Positions 1 through 8,162 of a stretch of 64,000 nt of DNA are shown here, one piece after another. The stretch is from NCBI RefSeq assembly GCF_019802125.1, contig NZ_JAHVHT010000001.1, positions 1,116,001 to 1,180,000 on the forward strand, given 5' to 3'. The notes below the pieces were generated by a model, which saw only the letters and a list, made by a program, of their open reading frames with translations, was not told where the DNA came from and ran no database searches. Source of the stretch: Tateyamaria omphalii. Its GTDB lineage: Bacteria > Pseudomonadota > Alphaproteobacteria > Rhodobacterales > Rhodobacteraceae. Each line of letters opens with the position of its first letter. Within the stretch, counting starts at the first letter, position 1. Made by a program: the position numbers and the translations under genes.

Positions 1-9
1 ATCCCAGCA

Positions 10-795
10 ATGGCTTTTGAAATCTCTCTCAGCGGCAAGACAGCGGTCATCACCGGTTCCAATTCGGGCATCGGATTGGGCATGGCCTGGGAACTGGCGC
101 GTGCAGGGGCGGATGTGGTGCTGAACTCGTTCACTGACAATGACGAAGATCACGCCATCGCCAAGGAGATCGCGGATGAGACGGGCACAAACGCCCGCTA
201 TATCCAGGCCGACATGTCCAAGGGCGATCAATGTCGCGCGCTTGTGGAAAAGGCAGGCGCCTGCGACATCCTGATCAACAATGCGGGCATCCAGCATGTG
301 GCCGGCATCCCCGAGTTTCCGGTCGAGAAATGGGACGCCATCATCGCGATCAACCTCAGCTCGGCCTTTCACACCACCGCTGCGGCTTTGCCCATAATGC
401 GGGATGCGGGCTGGGGCCGCGTGATCAACGTGTCCTCGGCCCATGGACTGACAGCGTCGCCCTATAAATCAGCCTATATCGCTGCTAAGCATGGTATCGT
501 CGGTCTGACCAAGACCACAGCGCTGGAGACCGCCGAAGAGCCGATCACCGCCAACGCGATCTGCCCGGGCTACGTGCTGACCCCGCTGGTCGAAAGCCAG
601 ATCCCCGACACGATGAAGGAATATGACATGGGCCGCGAAGAGGTGATCAAGAACGTGATGCTCAAGCGCCAGCCGTCAAAGGAATTTGCCACGACAGAGC
701 AGATGGGCGGCACGGCCGTTTTTCTCTGCTCGTCCGCTGCCGACCAGATCACCGGCACGACGATCAGTGTCGATGGGGGTTGGACGGCGCTCTGA
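10..795 (+). CDS. bdhA: 3-hydroxybutyrate dehydrogenase (SDR family)
   Basis: A 261-residue classical short-chain dehydrogenase that should interconvert 3-hydroxybutyrate and acetoacetate with NAD(H), the last cytosolic step of polyhydroxybutyrate use. The glycine-rich nucleotide motif TGSNSGIG is at residues 15-22 and NNAG at 90-93. The catalytic set is Ser142/143, Tyr156 and Lys160 (YxxxK). Length and the C-terminal DGGWTAL fit BdhA. The ATG lies near the window edge, so its promoter is not visible. The patatin-type gene downstream on the same strand may share its transcript. Another SDR oxidoreductase cannot be excluded, but the overall sequence is typical of BdhA. Confidence 0.9.
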   Translation: MAFEISLSGKTAVITGSNSGIGLGMAWELARAGADVVLNSFTDNDEDHAIAKEIADETGTNARYIQADMSKGDQCRALVEKAGACDILINNAGIQHVAGIPEFPVEKWDAIIAINLSSAFHTTAAALPIMRDAGWGRVINVSSAHGLTASPYKSAYIAAKHGIVGLTKTTALETAEEPITANAICPGYVLTPLVESQIPDTMKEYDMGREEVIKNVMLKRQPSKEFATTEQMGGTAVFLCSSAADQITGTTISVDGGWTAL

Positions 796-807
796 TCCGT
801 CCTTCAT

Positions 808-835
808 CTTGCCAGAAAAACTCCCGCCGGAGGCT
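808..835 (-). repeat. Dispersed intergenic element, short form
   Basis: Read on the minus strand this starts with CCTCCGGCGGGAG, then a T-rich stretch, then ATGAAGG. The same layout occurs on the plus strand at 7304-7336. It sits between bdhA and the patatin gene and ends just before the ribosome binding site of the latter. It belongs to the hairpin plus TATTT element family described in the findings. Confidence 0.55.
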
Positions 836-868
836 CCCGCAGTCTTCATCCAAACCGGAGGTCACCCA

Positions 869-1900
869 ATGACGCGCAAGAAGATCAACGTCGCCCTGCA
901 AGGCGGAGGGGCGCACGGCGCTTTCACCTGGGGCGCGCTCGACGTGCTGCTGGCCGATGACCGGATCGAGATCGCGGGCGTGTCCGGCACATCTGCGGGC
1001 GCGCTAAACGGCGCTGCGATCAAGGCGGGCCTTGCCTTTGGCGGCGAGGATGCGGCGCGCGAGAACCTCGATTGGCTCTGGGCACAGGTGGCCGGGGTGC
1101 AGGATATGCGCATCGCAACCTGGATGGCGCCGTTTGGCCCCGCGCAGATCTCGCAGGCGCTGGAATACTCGCTGCCCTACGCCATCGGGGACGCAGTCGG
1201 TCGCATGGTGTCGCCCTACACCTACGGCCCGTTTTACCGCAATCCGCTCACCGACATCGTGTCGAAGTTCAACATGGACAAGGTGTGCTGCGATGACGGT
1301 CCGCAGCTTTTCATCAACGCCACGCGCGTGCGCAACGGCAAGCTGCGTGTCTTTGGTCAGGCGGAGGTGACGCCGGATGTGATCATGGCGTCCGCCTGCC
1401 TGCCCACGCTGTTTCAGGCGGTGGTGATCCACGATACCGAAACAGGGCAGGAGGAGGAGTTCTGGGACGGCGGCTATACCGGCAATCCGGCGCTCTTTCC
1501 CTTGTTCGACGCCTCGCTGCCCAACGACATCGTGGTTATCAATATCAATCCGCTGGAACGCGATCACCTGCCGCGCACACCGCAGCAGATCCAGAACCGG
1601 ATCAACGAGATCAGCTTCAACTCGTCACTGCTGCGCGAGATGCGAGCGATTGCATTTGTGAAGCGGCTGATTGACGAGGGCACGATCAAAGAGGGCCAGA
1701 TGCGGCGGATCAACATGCACATGATCGCGGACGATGCGCTGATGAATGATCTGAGCGTGGCAACCAAGGTTGTGCCAAACGGCTTTGTTATGGGCCGGTT
1801 ACGCGACGCAGGCGCGAGGGCGGCCCAACATTTCCTGGACACGCATTTCGACCAGATCGGCAGATGTGACACCATCGACATGCGCGAGATGTTCGGCTAG
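869..1900 (+). CDS. Patatin-like phospholipase
   Basis: A 343-residue patatin-fold serine hydrolase that should cleave acyl ester bonds of lipids. The oxyanion motif GGGAHG is at residues 12-17, the nucleophile elbow GTSAG at 40-44 (Ser42) and the catalytic Asp in DGG at 200-202, so the Ser-Asp dyad is complete. The ATG at 869 is chosen because GGAGG lies seven bases upstream and the conserved fold begins at once; the frame stays open further upstream without homology. No signal peptide is visible, so it is probably cytoplasmic. Its position after bdhA suggests a link to storage polyester or membrane lipid turnover, which is inference. Confidence 0.85.
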   Translation: MTRKKINVALQGGGAHGAFTWGALDVLLADDRIEIAGVSGTSAGALNGAAIKAGLAFGGEDAARENLDWLWAQVAGVQDMRIATWMAPFGPAQISQALEYSLPYAIGDAVGRMVSPYTYGPFYRNPLTDIVSKFNMDKVCCDDGPQLFINATRVRNGKLRVFGQAEVTPDVIMASACLPTLFQAVVIHDTETGQEEEFWDGGYTGNPALFPLFDASLPNDIVVININPLERDHLPRTPQQIQNRINEISFNSSLLREMRAIAFVKRLIDEGTIKEGQMRRINMHMIADDALMNDLSVATKVVPNGFVMGRLRDAGARAAQHFLDTHFDQIGRCDTIDMREMFG

Positions 1901-1905
1901 CGGGC

Positions 1906-1953
1906 AAAAATCCGACACGGATTTTTGACAAGATTTTTTGTAAAAATCTTGTC
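1906..1953. terminator. Twin hairpin between convergent genes
   Basis: Two perfect hairpins stand side by side. The first has a 9-bp stem (AAAAATCCG with CGGATTTTT) and a 3-base loop at 1906-1926. The second has a 12-bp stem and a TGT loop at 1927-1953. Both are bounded by A/T runs, so either strand would show a stem plus U-tract. They lie between the patatin stop and the DUF502 stop and fit a bidirectional terminator. Confidence 0.75.
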
Positions 1954-1957
1954 CCCG

Positions 1958-2704
1958 TCAGGATGGTGGAACGGTCGGGTCCTTGCCGTTCGGATAAACG
2001 AGGCCCGCAGAAATCACCAGCTTCGCTGCGTCCTCGACACTCATGTCCAACTCGATCACGTCTTCGGCCGGAAAAAACAGCAGGAACCCCGATGTCGGAT
2101 TCGGGGTCGTGGGCACAAACACGCTGAGCAGCGCGCCCGTGTTCCCGGCACGATCGCTCACCTCGCCCTTGGCGGTGGTCGAGATGAAGCCGATGGCCCA
2201 GATGCCCTTGCGTGGATACTCGATCAGGCACGCCTTTTCGAAGGACCTCTCGGACTGGGCAAAGATCGTCTCCGAAATCTGTTTGATGCCGGAATAGATG
2301 GACCGCACCACCGGTGTCCGTTCCACCAGGCTTTCGGCGTAGCGGATCAGGGACCTGCCAATGAAACCCTTGGCGATCCAGCCCACGAGGATCGTGAACA
2401 GCAGAAAGACGATGACACCCACGCCGCGCACATTCACCCTGATCCAGTCCGGGTTCGGCACACGTGCGCCGTTCTGGTCGATGAAACGCGGGTTGTTCAG
2501 AAAGTAGTTTACAAGGGCATCGGGTTGCCATGCGGACGGCACGAGTGGCCAGACAAACCCATCGACCCAACCAATCACCGTCCAGATCAGCCAGACAGTC
2601 AGGCCAACGGGGGCAATGACGACAATGCCGGTCAGAAAGGACGCGCGCAGCCGCGAGAAAATACCGGGGCGCCGGGGTTCTTCTGGATCAAAAGGGGTGT
2701 TCAT
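1958..2704 (-). CDS. DUF502 family membrane protein
   Basis: A 248-residue protein of the DUF502 family, whose function is unknown. After a polar N-terminus rich in Pro and Arg, one hydrophobic segment lies near residues 20-45 and a second near 95-115. A soluble, mostly beta C-terminal domain follows, with the family's conserved stretch around RTPVVRSIYSGIKQ. The ATG at 2704 gives the usual family length. It is convergent with the patatin gene and separated from it by a twin hairpin. It is the last gene of the minus-strand group, 72 bases after psuG, and could be cotranscribed with the pseudouridine genes, although no functional link is known. Confidence 0.8.
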   Translation of the reverse strand: MNTPFDPEEPRRPGIFSRLRASFLTGIVVIAPVGLTVWLIWTVIGWVDGFVWPLVPSAWQPDALVNYFLNNPRFIDQNGARVPNPDWIRVNVRGVGVIVFLLFTILVGWIAKGFIGRSLIRYAESLVERTPVVRSIYSGIKQISETIFAQSERSFEKACLIEYPRKGIWAIGFISTTAKGEVSDRAGNTGALLSVFVPTTPNPTSGFLLFFPAEDVIELDMSVEDAAKLVISAGLVYPNGKDPTVPPS

Positions 2705-2776
2705 CTTGGTCCCGGCACATCTTTACAGGTTACGTAAGGCAACGCTTTCGGCACTACAATGGTTTGTGCCTTTTGT

Positions 2777-3697
2777 TCAGGCATGCGTGGCGCGCTTGCC
2801 CAATTCGGCGGCGATCTGCGCGGCGAGGCGTGCATTGTTGCGAACAAGCGCGATATTCGCCGTCAGTGACCGACCGTCGGTCAACTCGAAGATGCGTTGA
2901 AGCAGGTAAGGGGTCACGCCCTTGCCACTGATTCCGTGCGTTTCCGCGTCTTGCGTGGCCTGCGCGATGATCGGCGCGAGGGTCGCGCGGTCGATCTCGT
3001 CCGTGTCCGGGATCGGGTTGACCACAAGCTGCCCGCCGGGCAGGCCAAGGGCCGCGCGCTGCACGTGCGCGGCGGCGATGTCAGCGGCATGGTCCATCCG
3101 CAGCGGTGCCATCATGCCAGCACTGCGCGACCAGAAGGCAGGCATGTCATCCTGGCCGTAGGCGATGACCGGCACGCCTTGCGTTTCCAGCACTTCGAGC
3201 GTCTTGGGAATGTCGAGGATCGCCTTGGCCCCGGCGGCCACGACCGTCACCGGCGTTTGGGCCAGTTCCAGCAGGTCGGCAGAGATGTCAAAGCTGTGCT
3301 CGGCCCCTTTGTGTACACCGCCAATGCCGCCGGTGGCAAAAACCGAAATGCCCGCAATCCGCGCGGCGATCATCGTGGCGGCGACGGTTGTGGCACCGGT
3401 GCCGCCGGTGGCCATGCACACGGCCATGTCTGCGCGGCTGAGCTTCGCCACGTTTTTTGATTGCGCCAGAGCCTCAAGCTGCGCGTCGGTCAGGCCGACA
3501 TGCAAGATCCCTTCGATCACGGCCATGGTTGCCGGAACGGCACCGCCCTGGCGAATATCATCCTCGACCTGCCGCGCGACCTCGAGGTTTTGCGGGTATG
3601 GCATGCCGTGGGTGATGATCGTGCTTTCCAGCGCGACCACGGGCGTGCCGTTTTCCAAGGCCGCAGCCACGTCGGGCGAAGGGGTGAAGAGCGTCAT
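2777..3697 (-). CDS. psuG: Pseudouridine-5'-phosphate glycosidase
   Basis: A 306-residue PsuG that cleaves pseudouridine 5'-phosphate to uracil and ribose 5-phosphate. The N-terminal ESTIITHGMPYPQN is the family signature, and the central Gly-rich FATGGIGGVH region supports it. Full length. It overlaps the upstream kinase gene by four bases (ATGA at 3694-3697), so the two are translationally coupled: the kinase makes pseudouridine 5'-phosphate and this enzyme breaks the C-C glycosidic bond. Together they form a salvage route for pseudouridine from RNA decay. Confidence 0.93.
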   Translation of the reverse strand: MTLFTPSPDVAAALENGTPVVALESTIITHGMPYPQNLEVARQVEDDIRQGGAVPATMAVIEGILHVGLTDAQLEALAQSKNVAKLSRADMAVCMATGGTGATTVAATMIAARIAGISVFATGGIGGVHKGAEHSFDISADLLELAQTPVTVVAAGAKAILDIPKTLEVLETQGVPVIAYGQDDMPAFWSRSAGMMAPLRMDHAADIAAAHVQRAALGLPGGQLVVNPIPDTDEIDRATLAPIIAQATQDAETHGISGKGVTPYLLQRIFELTDGRSLTANIALVRNNARLAAQIAAELGKRATHA

Positions 3698-4587
3698 GTG
3701 GGCGTCTTTCCTGAAACATAGATGGCCGCAGCCTCAAGCGCTGCGTGCAAAGCGTCCGAGCGGTTGGCCCCGCGCAGTTCGGCGGCCATATGGGCCGCCA
3801 TGAAAGTGTCGCCAGCGCCTGTGATCCGCGTGACCAGCACCTGTGGCGGTGTTTCGCTGACCAGACCTTCGGCAGAGCCTTCGGTGGCGGTCTTGCCGCC
3901 GTCGGTGACCAGAACGCGGGATGCGCCGCGCTGCAAGAGCCCGTCTGCCGCTTCGACCGAATTGTCGAAGCCGCGCTGACAGAGCAGTCCGGCTTCTTCT
4001 AGGTTTACATAGAGCGTTCCGCGGCTGTGGGCGAGAAACGGACCCAGTCGTTCGGCCTTGCCCGGTGAGGCGGGTGCCACGCGCAGATCGGCTTTGGACA
4101 GGACTGGGCTGGTTGCAATCTCGTTCAGCAGATCCAGTGTGAGGTTGCCATCAAGGGCTGCAAGCCCTGCATAGGGGTCCTGCGGGGTTGCGAGCGTGCC
4201 GTCGGTCAGGGGGCGCAGGATCTTGGCCCCCGCGCTTTCCAGCGAATGCGCATCCGCGATGGCGGCGATCAGGCCGTTCGCACCTTCAACCGCCATGTAC
4301 TGGTCGGTCGGCAGATCCTCCGACCGGTAGACGGTGTCAGTGACCATGCCCCGCGCCTTGCACGCGGCGATCAGCTCTTCGCCCTCTGCGTCGCGCCCGA
4401 TGGCGGTCAACAAGGCCGGTGTCAGGCCGAAGCGGGCGAGCGTCATGGCGATGTTCATGGCAACGCCACCGGGCAGGCGGGTGATCCGGCCCGGCACGTC
4501 CGATCCCTGACGCATCGCCAGCGGCGCGCGTCCGATCACGTCCCACAGCACCGACCCGATGCACAGAATGTCAGGTGTTCGTGTCAT
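3694..4587 (-). CDS. psuK: PfkB-family carbohydrate kinase, probable pseudouridine kinase
   Basis: A 297-residue ribokinase-fold (PfkB) enzyme. The N-terminal GG-containing substrate region (RLPGGVAMNIAMTLAR, near residues 38-53) and the C-terminal catalytic signature TGAGDTFMAAH, which holds the general base Asp, are both intact. Substrate cannot be read from the motifs alone. The four-base overlap with psuG makes pseudouridine the likely substrate. The ATG at 4587 begins directly before the conserved first strand. It appears to be the first gene of the operon; the next upstream gene on this strand ends at 4632. Confidence 0.85.
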   Translation of the reverse strand: MTRTPDILCIGSVLWDVIGRAPLAMRQGSDVPGRITRLPGGVAMNIAMTLARFGLTPALLTAIGRDAEGEELIAACKARGMVTDTVYRSEDLPTDQYMAVEGANGLIAAIADAHSLESAGAKILRPLTDGTLATPQDPYAGLAALDGNLTLDLLNEIATSPVLSKADLRVAPASPGKAERLGPFLAHSRGTLYVNLEEAGLLCQRGFDNSVEAADGLLQRGASRVLVTDGGKTATEGSAEGLVSETPPQVLVTRITGAGDTFMAAHMAAELRGANRSDALHAALEAAAIYVSGKTPT

Positions 4588-4631
4588 GCGCGTCTTGTGA
4601 CGCTGCGTGACGCAAGAGGCAAGGGCACCCG

Positions 4632-5435
4632 TTACTCAGGAACGGCAAAGGTCAGTGCCGCCCAATACGTGTCCCAAACGGCGTCGGTGTTTCCGTCCGT
4701 TGTGGGCGCGATGGCCACTGCATCGAACAGGTAGTCGTGGCCGGGCGAGACAGGGATGGCAGCGATGCCGCTTTCATCAGTGCGGTGCAGCGTGATCGTG
4801 ACGCTGTCATCCGGGGCGCGGTCAAACACTTCGACCTGCACATCTGCGCGCACGTCGCCGTCCAGGGTGACCTGCACCTGCATGATGCCATCGAAATCGG
4901 GCGCATAGGGGTTTTTCAACGCGATGAATTCGGTTTTCAGACCCAGCGCGCGGTCCATACCAATCGCGTCGCCCACCGCGATCAGGGACTTTGCATGGCG
5001 CGTATAGCGCTCCTTGAATGGCGGTTCGGGAAAGCCGTTGGCGGCGTGGCGCGCGGCGATGTCCGGGAAACCCTTGTGATCGGCAAACTTCTGGAACTTG
5101 GCCCATTCCCTGTAGGTCAGCAGCGACGGCCTGGTCTCGTGCACCACGATCACAAGCCCTTCGACAGGCCCCGGCACATCAAGCGCCGGATTGTCGCCCA
5201 TGCGCGCCTCGACCGGGCGGATGGTATCGCCCACCACCACGTCAAACCGTGCGATGCGCCGTTCGAAATAGGCAAGGTTCACGCCCTCAAACTCTTCCCC
5301 ATTCTTGAGCCGCGCCACAATTTGCGCCGACGCGGGCACTTGATAGCGGTCCGGTTCGATCCAGAACTCATGGGCGGTTGCGCTTGTGGCATAGATGGCG
5401 CACCAAAGCGGAACGATCAAACGGGTGAAAAACAT
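4632..5435 (-). CDS. DUF4198-type exported protein
   Basis: A 267-residue protein starting MFFTRLIVPLW with a hydrophobic leader and a likely cleavage after ATSATA, so the mature form begins AHEFWIEP in the periplasm. His-Glu directly after the leader and a beta-sandwich-like body fit DUF4198, a family often found with nickel or cobalt uptake systems. I chose ATG 5435 because GAGAAGG lies about nine bases upstream; an in-frame ATG at 5459 is the alternative. Divergent from the HupE-like gene, with which it would form a metal-related pair. Ligand unknown. Confidence 0.72.
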   Translation of the reverse strand: MFFTRLIVPLWCAIYATSATAHEFWIEPDRYQVPASAQIVARLKNGEEFEGVNLAYFERRIARFDVVVGDTIRPVEARMGDNPALDVPGPVEGLVIVVHETRPSLLTYREWAKFQKFADHKGFPDIAARHAANGFPEPPFKERYTRHAKSLIAVGDAIGMDRALGLKTEFIALKNPYAPDFDGIMQVQVTLDGDVRADVQVEVFDRAPDDSVTITLHRTDESGIAAIPVSPGHDYLFDAVAIAPTTDGNTDAVWDTYWAALTFAVPE

Positions 5436-6627
5436 GCAAGCTGCCTTCTCTAGCGTCATTCAAAAGCTGCCGCTTTGGACTGTGATGTCAACTCTTTGGT
5501 GTAGCCTGTGCGCCAGTATGGCCGCCGCGCATGAGGTTGTCCCGACGATTGCCGACCTGACAGTGGCAGACGGCACCGTCCGTATTGAAATGCGCGTGAA
5601 TGTCGAAGCGCAGATGTCCGGCATCGACCTGGATTTGGTCGAGGATACCGACAACGCTGAGAATGCCGCTGATTATGACGCACTGCGCGCCCTGAGCGGT
5701 GCCGAAGTTGAGGCAATGGTGCCTTCCCTGGTCGAGACCCTGAATGCGGTGCCCTTGCTGAGCACCGATGGCAACGCCGTGTCCCTTGCGCTTGACACTG
5801 CGGTCGTACCGCAAGTGCCGAATGAGGAGCTGGCGCGCATCACCGATGTTGTCCTGACCGGAGCTGTCCCCGCGGGGACAGATGTTGTTGAGGTGGCCTG
5901 GCCTGCAGGCGCTGGGGATCTGGTCCTGCGGCAACAGGGGGTGGATGCGCCCTATACCGGCCTTGTGTCCGGCGGGGGCAGCAGTGGTCCGATTGCCGTT
6001 GCGGGTGGCGGTGCTGTGTCTGGATGGCAGACCTTTGGTTCTTACGTTCCGGTGGGATTTGACCACATTCTACCCAAGGGGCTCGATCACATCCTGTTCG
6101 TGCTGGGCCTGTTTTTCCTATCCACGCGGCTGGGGCCGCTTCTGTGGCAGGTCACGGCCTTTACCCTCGCCCATACCGTGACGCTGGCGCTTGGCGCGCT
6201 GGGGATCGTGAACCTGCCGGGCAGTATCGTGGAGCCGCTGATTGCGGCCTCCATCGTCTATGTCGCGGTCGAAAACATCTTTGCCCGCGGGCTGAACCCG
6301 TGGCGTCCTGCCATCGTGTTTGGCTTCGGTTTGCTGCATGGGCTTGGCTTTGCCTCCGTCCTCGGGGAATTCGGATTGCCGGAGGGGCAGTTCATCCCCG
6401 CGCTGATCGGCTTCAATGTCGGGGTCGAGATCGGTCAGTTGACCGTTATCGCCCTGGCCGCGATTGCGCTGTGGCTGGGCGTACGTGCGGCGCGAATGTC
6501 CGACCTTGAAGGACAGGAAGAGACAATCACCGACTACAACGTGATGTTCCGCGCCTGGTCGATGACGGGTTCGCTGCTTATCGCGGTGATTGCGATCTAC
6601 TGGGTGATCGAGCGGACGCTTCTTTAA
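5434..6627 (+). CDS. HupE/UreJ family membrane protein
   Basis: About 397 residues. An N-terminal signal segment ends near ASMAAA and is followed by a periplasmic domain of roughly 170 residues. The C-terminal half has about six membrane helices carrying the family's histidine-rich signature: GFDHILPKGLDHILF, then TLAHTVTLALG and GLLHGLGFAS. HupE/UreJ proteins act in nickel or cobalt uptake linked to hydrogenase or urease, but neither enzyme is in this window. The start is uncertain: ATG at 5434 gives the best signal peptide, and 5395 and 5485 are alternatives. Its stop overlaps the convergent ThiE-like gene by four bases. Confidence 0.82.
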   Translation: MQAAFSSVIQKLPLWTVMSTLWCSLCASMAAAHEVVPTIADLTVADGTVRIEMRVNVEAQMSGIDLDLVEDTDNAENAADYDALRALSGAEVEAMVPSLVETLNAVPLLSTDGNAVSLALDTAVVPQVPNEELARITDVVLTGAVPAGTDVVEVAWPAGAGDLVLRQQGVDAPYTGLVSGGGSSGPIAVAGGGAVSGWQTFGSYVPVGFDHILPKGLDHILFVLGLFFLSTRLGPLLWQVTAFTLAHTVTLALGALGIVNLPGSIVEPLIAASIVYVAVENIFARGLNPWRPAIVFGFGLLHGLGFASVLGEFGLPEGQFIPALIGFNVGVEIGQLTVIALAAIALWLGVRAARMSDLEGQEETITDYNVMFRAWSMTGSLLIAVIAIYWVIERTLL

Positions 6628-7238
6628 CTGATCGGGTCCATCAGGCGGGCGAGGGCGGCGGCGGGGTCGTCGTCGGCCCAGATTTCTTCACCGACGCCAA
6701 AGAAATCGGTGATGGGGGCAAGGCGCTTGACCGTATCGAGCGTCAGGCCCCCTTCGGCCACCACGGGCACTTCGATCATCTCGGACCACCAGGCAAAGAG
6801 GTCGTCCTCGGCTGTCGCCTCGTCCCCCACACCGGCGAGAGGGCCAAATGCGACATAGTCGGCACCGGCTTCGCCCGCCGTCATCCCGTCATGGCGCGAG
6901 GTGCCGCAGAAACTGCCGACGATGGCATCGGGTCCCAGCGCCTTGCGCGCGTCGCGCACCGATTTGGCGGCATCGCTCAGGTGTACGCCATCGAGACCCA
7001 GCCGCTCGGCCAGGCTCACATGGTTGTTCAACACGATGGCGACGTCGTGGGCGTGCGCGACCTCGCGGCAGGCATCGGCGGCGCGGGAAATGCGGTCTTC
7101 GTCTTGCGTGGCGAGTGCGAGGCGGATGCAGGCCACGTCATGTGCTTCGAGCACGGAATTCAGCTGTCCCGGAAAGACGGACAGTTCGAAGACAGGCGGG
7201 GTCAGGAGATAGATCTGCGGCTGCTCGGCGGCACTCAT
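6624..7238 (-). CDS. thiE: ThiE/TenI-type thiamine phosphate synthase
   Basis: A 204-residue TIM-barrel protein of the thiamine phosphate synthase/TenI family. Visible family features are VLNNHVSLAERLGLDGVHL near residues 90-108, the phosphate-binding GADYVAFGPL near 130, and VVAEGGLT near 165. In ThiE this fold joins the pyrimidine and thiazole parts of thiamine. No other thiamine gene is nearby, and TenI-like proteins of this fold can lack synthase activity, so the exact function is less sure than the family. A single gene that converges on the HupE-like gene with a four-base overlap. Confidence 0.78.
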   Translation of the reverse strand: MSAAEQPQIYLLTPPVFELSVFPGQLNSVLEAHDVACIRLALATQDEDRISRAADACREVAHAHDVAIVLNNHVSLAERLGLDGVHLSDAAKSVRDARKALGPDAIVGSFCGTSRHDGMTAGEAGADYVAFGPLAGVGDEATAEDDLFAWWSEMIEVPVVAEGGLTLDTVKRLAPITDFFGVGEEIWADDDPAAALARLMDPIS

Positions 7239-7303
7239 TGGCGTTGTCCTTCTGCTCTGGGTGCCGCTCTAGCCGGAAAAGGCAGGGCTTGAAAAGATTT
7301 ATG

Positions 7304-7336
7304 CCTCCGGCGGGCATATTTTACGAACAATGAAGG
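7304..7336 (+). repeat. Dispersed intergenic element, short form
   Basis: CCTCCGGCGGG followed by CATATTTTACG and ATGAAGG, between the divergent ThiE-like gene and trmJ. It has the same layout as the minus-strand copy at 808-835. It contains an ATG (7330) in frame with trmJ, which can mislead start prediction for that gene. Confidence 0.5.
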
Positions 7337-7374
7337 GATTGTCGGGCGTTGTGGGGCGCGGTAGACGGCGCGCC

Positions 7375-8103
7375 ATGACACCGACATTTGTGCTGACACG
7401 GCCCCAGATGGGCGAGAATATCGGGGCGGCTGCCCGCGCGATGCTGAACTTTGGCGTCGACCGAATGCGCATCGTGGACCCGCGTGACGGCTGGCCGAAC
7501 CCGGCTGCCGTTGCCATGGCGAGCGGTGCGGGTCGGGTGCTGGATGCGGCAACCGTGCATCCGGACGTGGCGGGCAGTGTGAGTGACTGCACCTATGTCT
7601 ACGCAACGACGGCCCGGATGCGCGACATGACCAAGGACGTGCTGAGCCCCGAGGCGGCCATGCAGGATGCAGCGCGCCGTATTGCAGAGGGGCAGCATGT
7701 CGCCGTGATGTTCGGGCCGGAACGGGCTGGGCTGGAGAATGAGGATTTGGCGCAGGCCAATGCGCTGATCACTGTGCCGGTGAACCCTGAGTTTCCGTCC
7801 CTGAACCTTGCGCAATGCGTGCTGCTCGTGGGCTATGAATGGCGGCGTGCCAGTGCCGATATTGAGCATCGCGTGACGGAGATGGCGGGCACGGAATGGG
7901 CTGACGGCAATGAGATTGATCATCTTGCCCGTCATTTCGAGGAGCGGCTCGAGGAGGCCGGGTTCTTTTTCCCCGAGCACAAGGCCCCCAGCATGAAGAT
8001 GAACCTGCGCAATCTGTGGAGCCGGATGCCGCTGACCCGCGCCGATGTGCAGACCCTGCACGGGATGCTGCGTCAGATGGTCCGGTGGGCGAACCGCCAG
8101 TGA
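7375..8103 (+). CDS. trmJ: tRNA (cytidine/uridine-2'-O-)-methyltransferase TrmJ
   Basis: A SpoU/TrmD-class SPOUT enzyme of 242 residues that 2'-O-methylates tRNA position 32 with S-adenosylmethionine. The three SPOUT motifs are visible: NIGAAARAMLNFG near the N-terminus, FGPERAGL near the middle, and LNLAQCVLLVGYE in the knot. I prefer ATG 7375 (MTPTFVLTRPQ) because homologues begin near this point and the extra 15 residues from ATG 7330 fall in a dispersed repeat. No strong ribosome binding site is seen for either start. It is followed by ctaA after 59 bases. Confidence 0.87.
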   Translation: MTPTFVLTRPQMGENIGAAARAMLNFGVDRMRIVDPRDGWPNPAAVAMASGAGRVLDAATVHPDVAGSVSDCTYVYATTARMRDMTKDVLSPEAAMQDAARRIAEGQHVAVMFGPERAGLENEDLAQANALITVPVNPEFPSLNLAQCVLLVGYEWRRASADIEHRVTEMAGTEWADGNEIDHLARHFEERLEEAGFFFPEHKAPSMKMNLRNLWSRMPLTRADVQTLHGMLRQMVRWANRQ

Positions 8104-8162
8104 CGCTGGACGACCCCGCACGGCGGACTTAGGTTGCGCGGTGAGCAAGGACCGGAGCCAAG

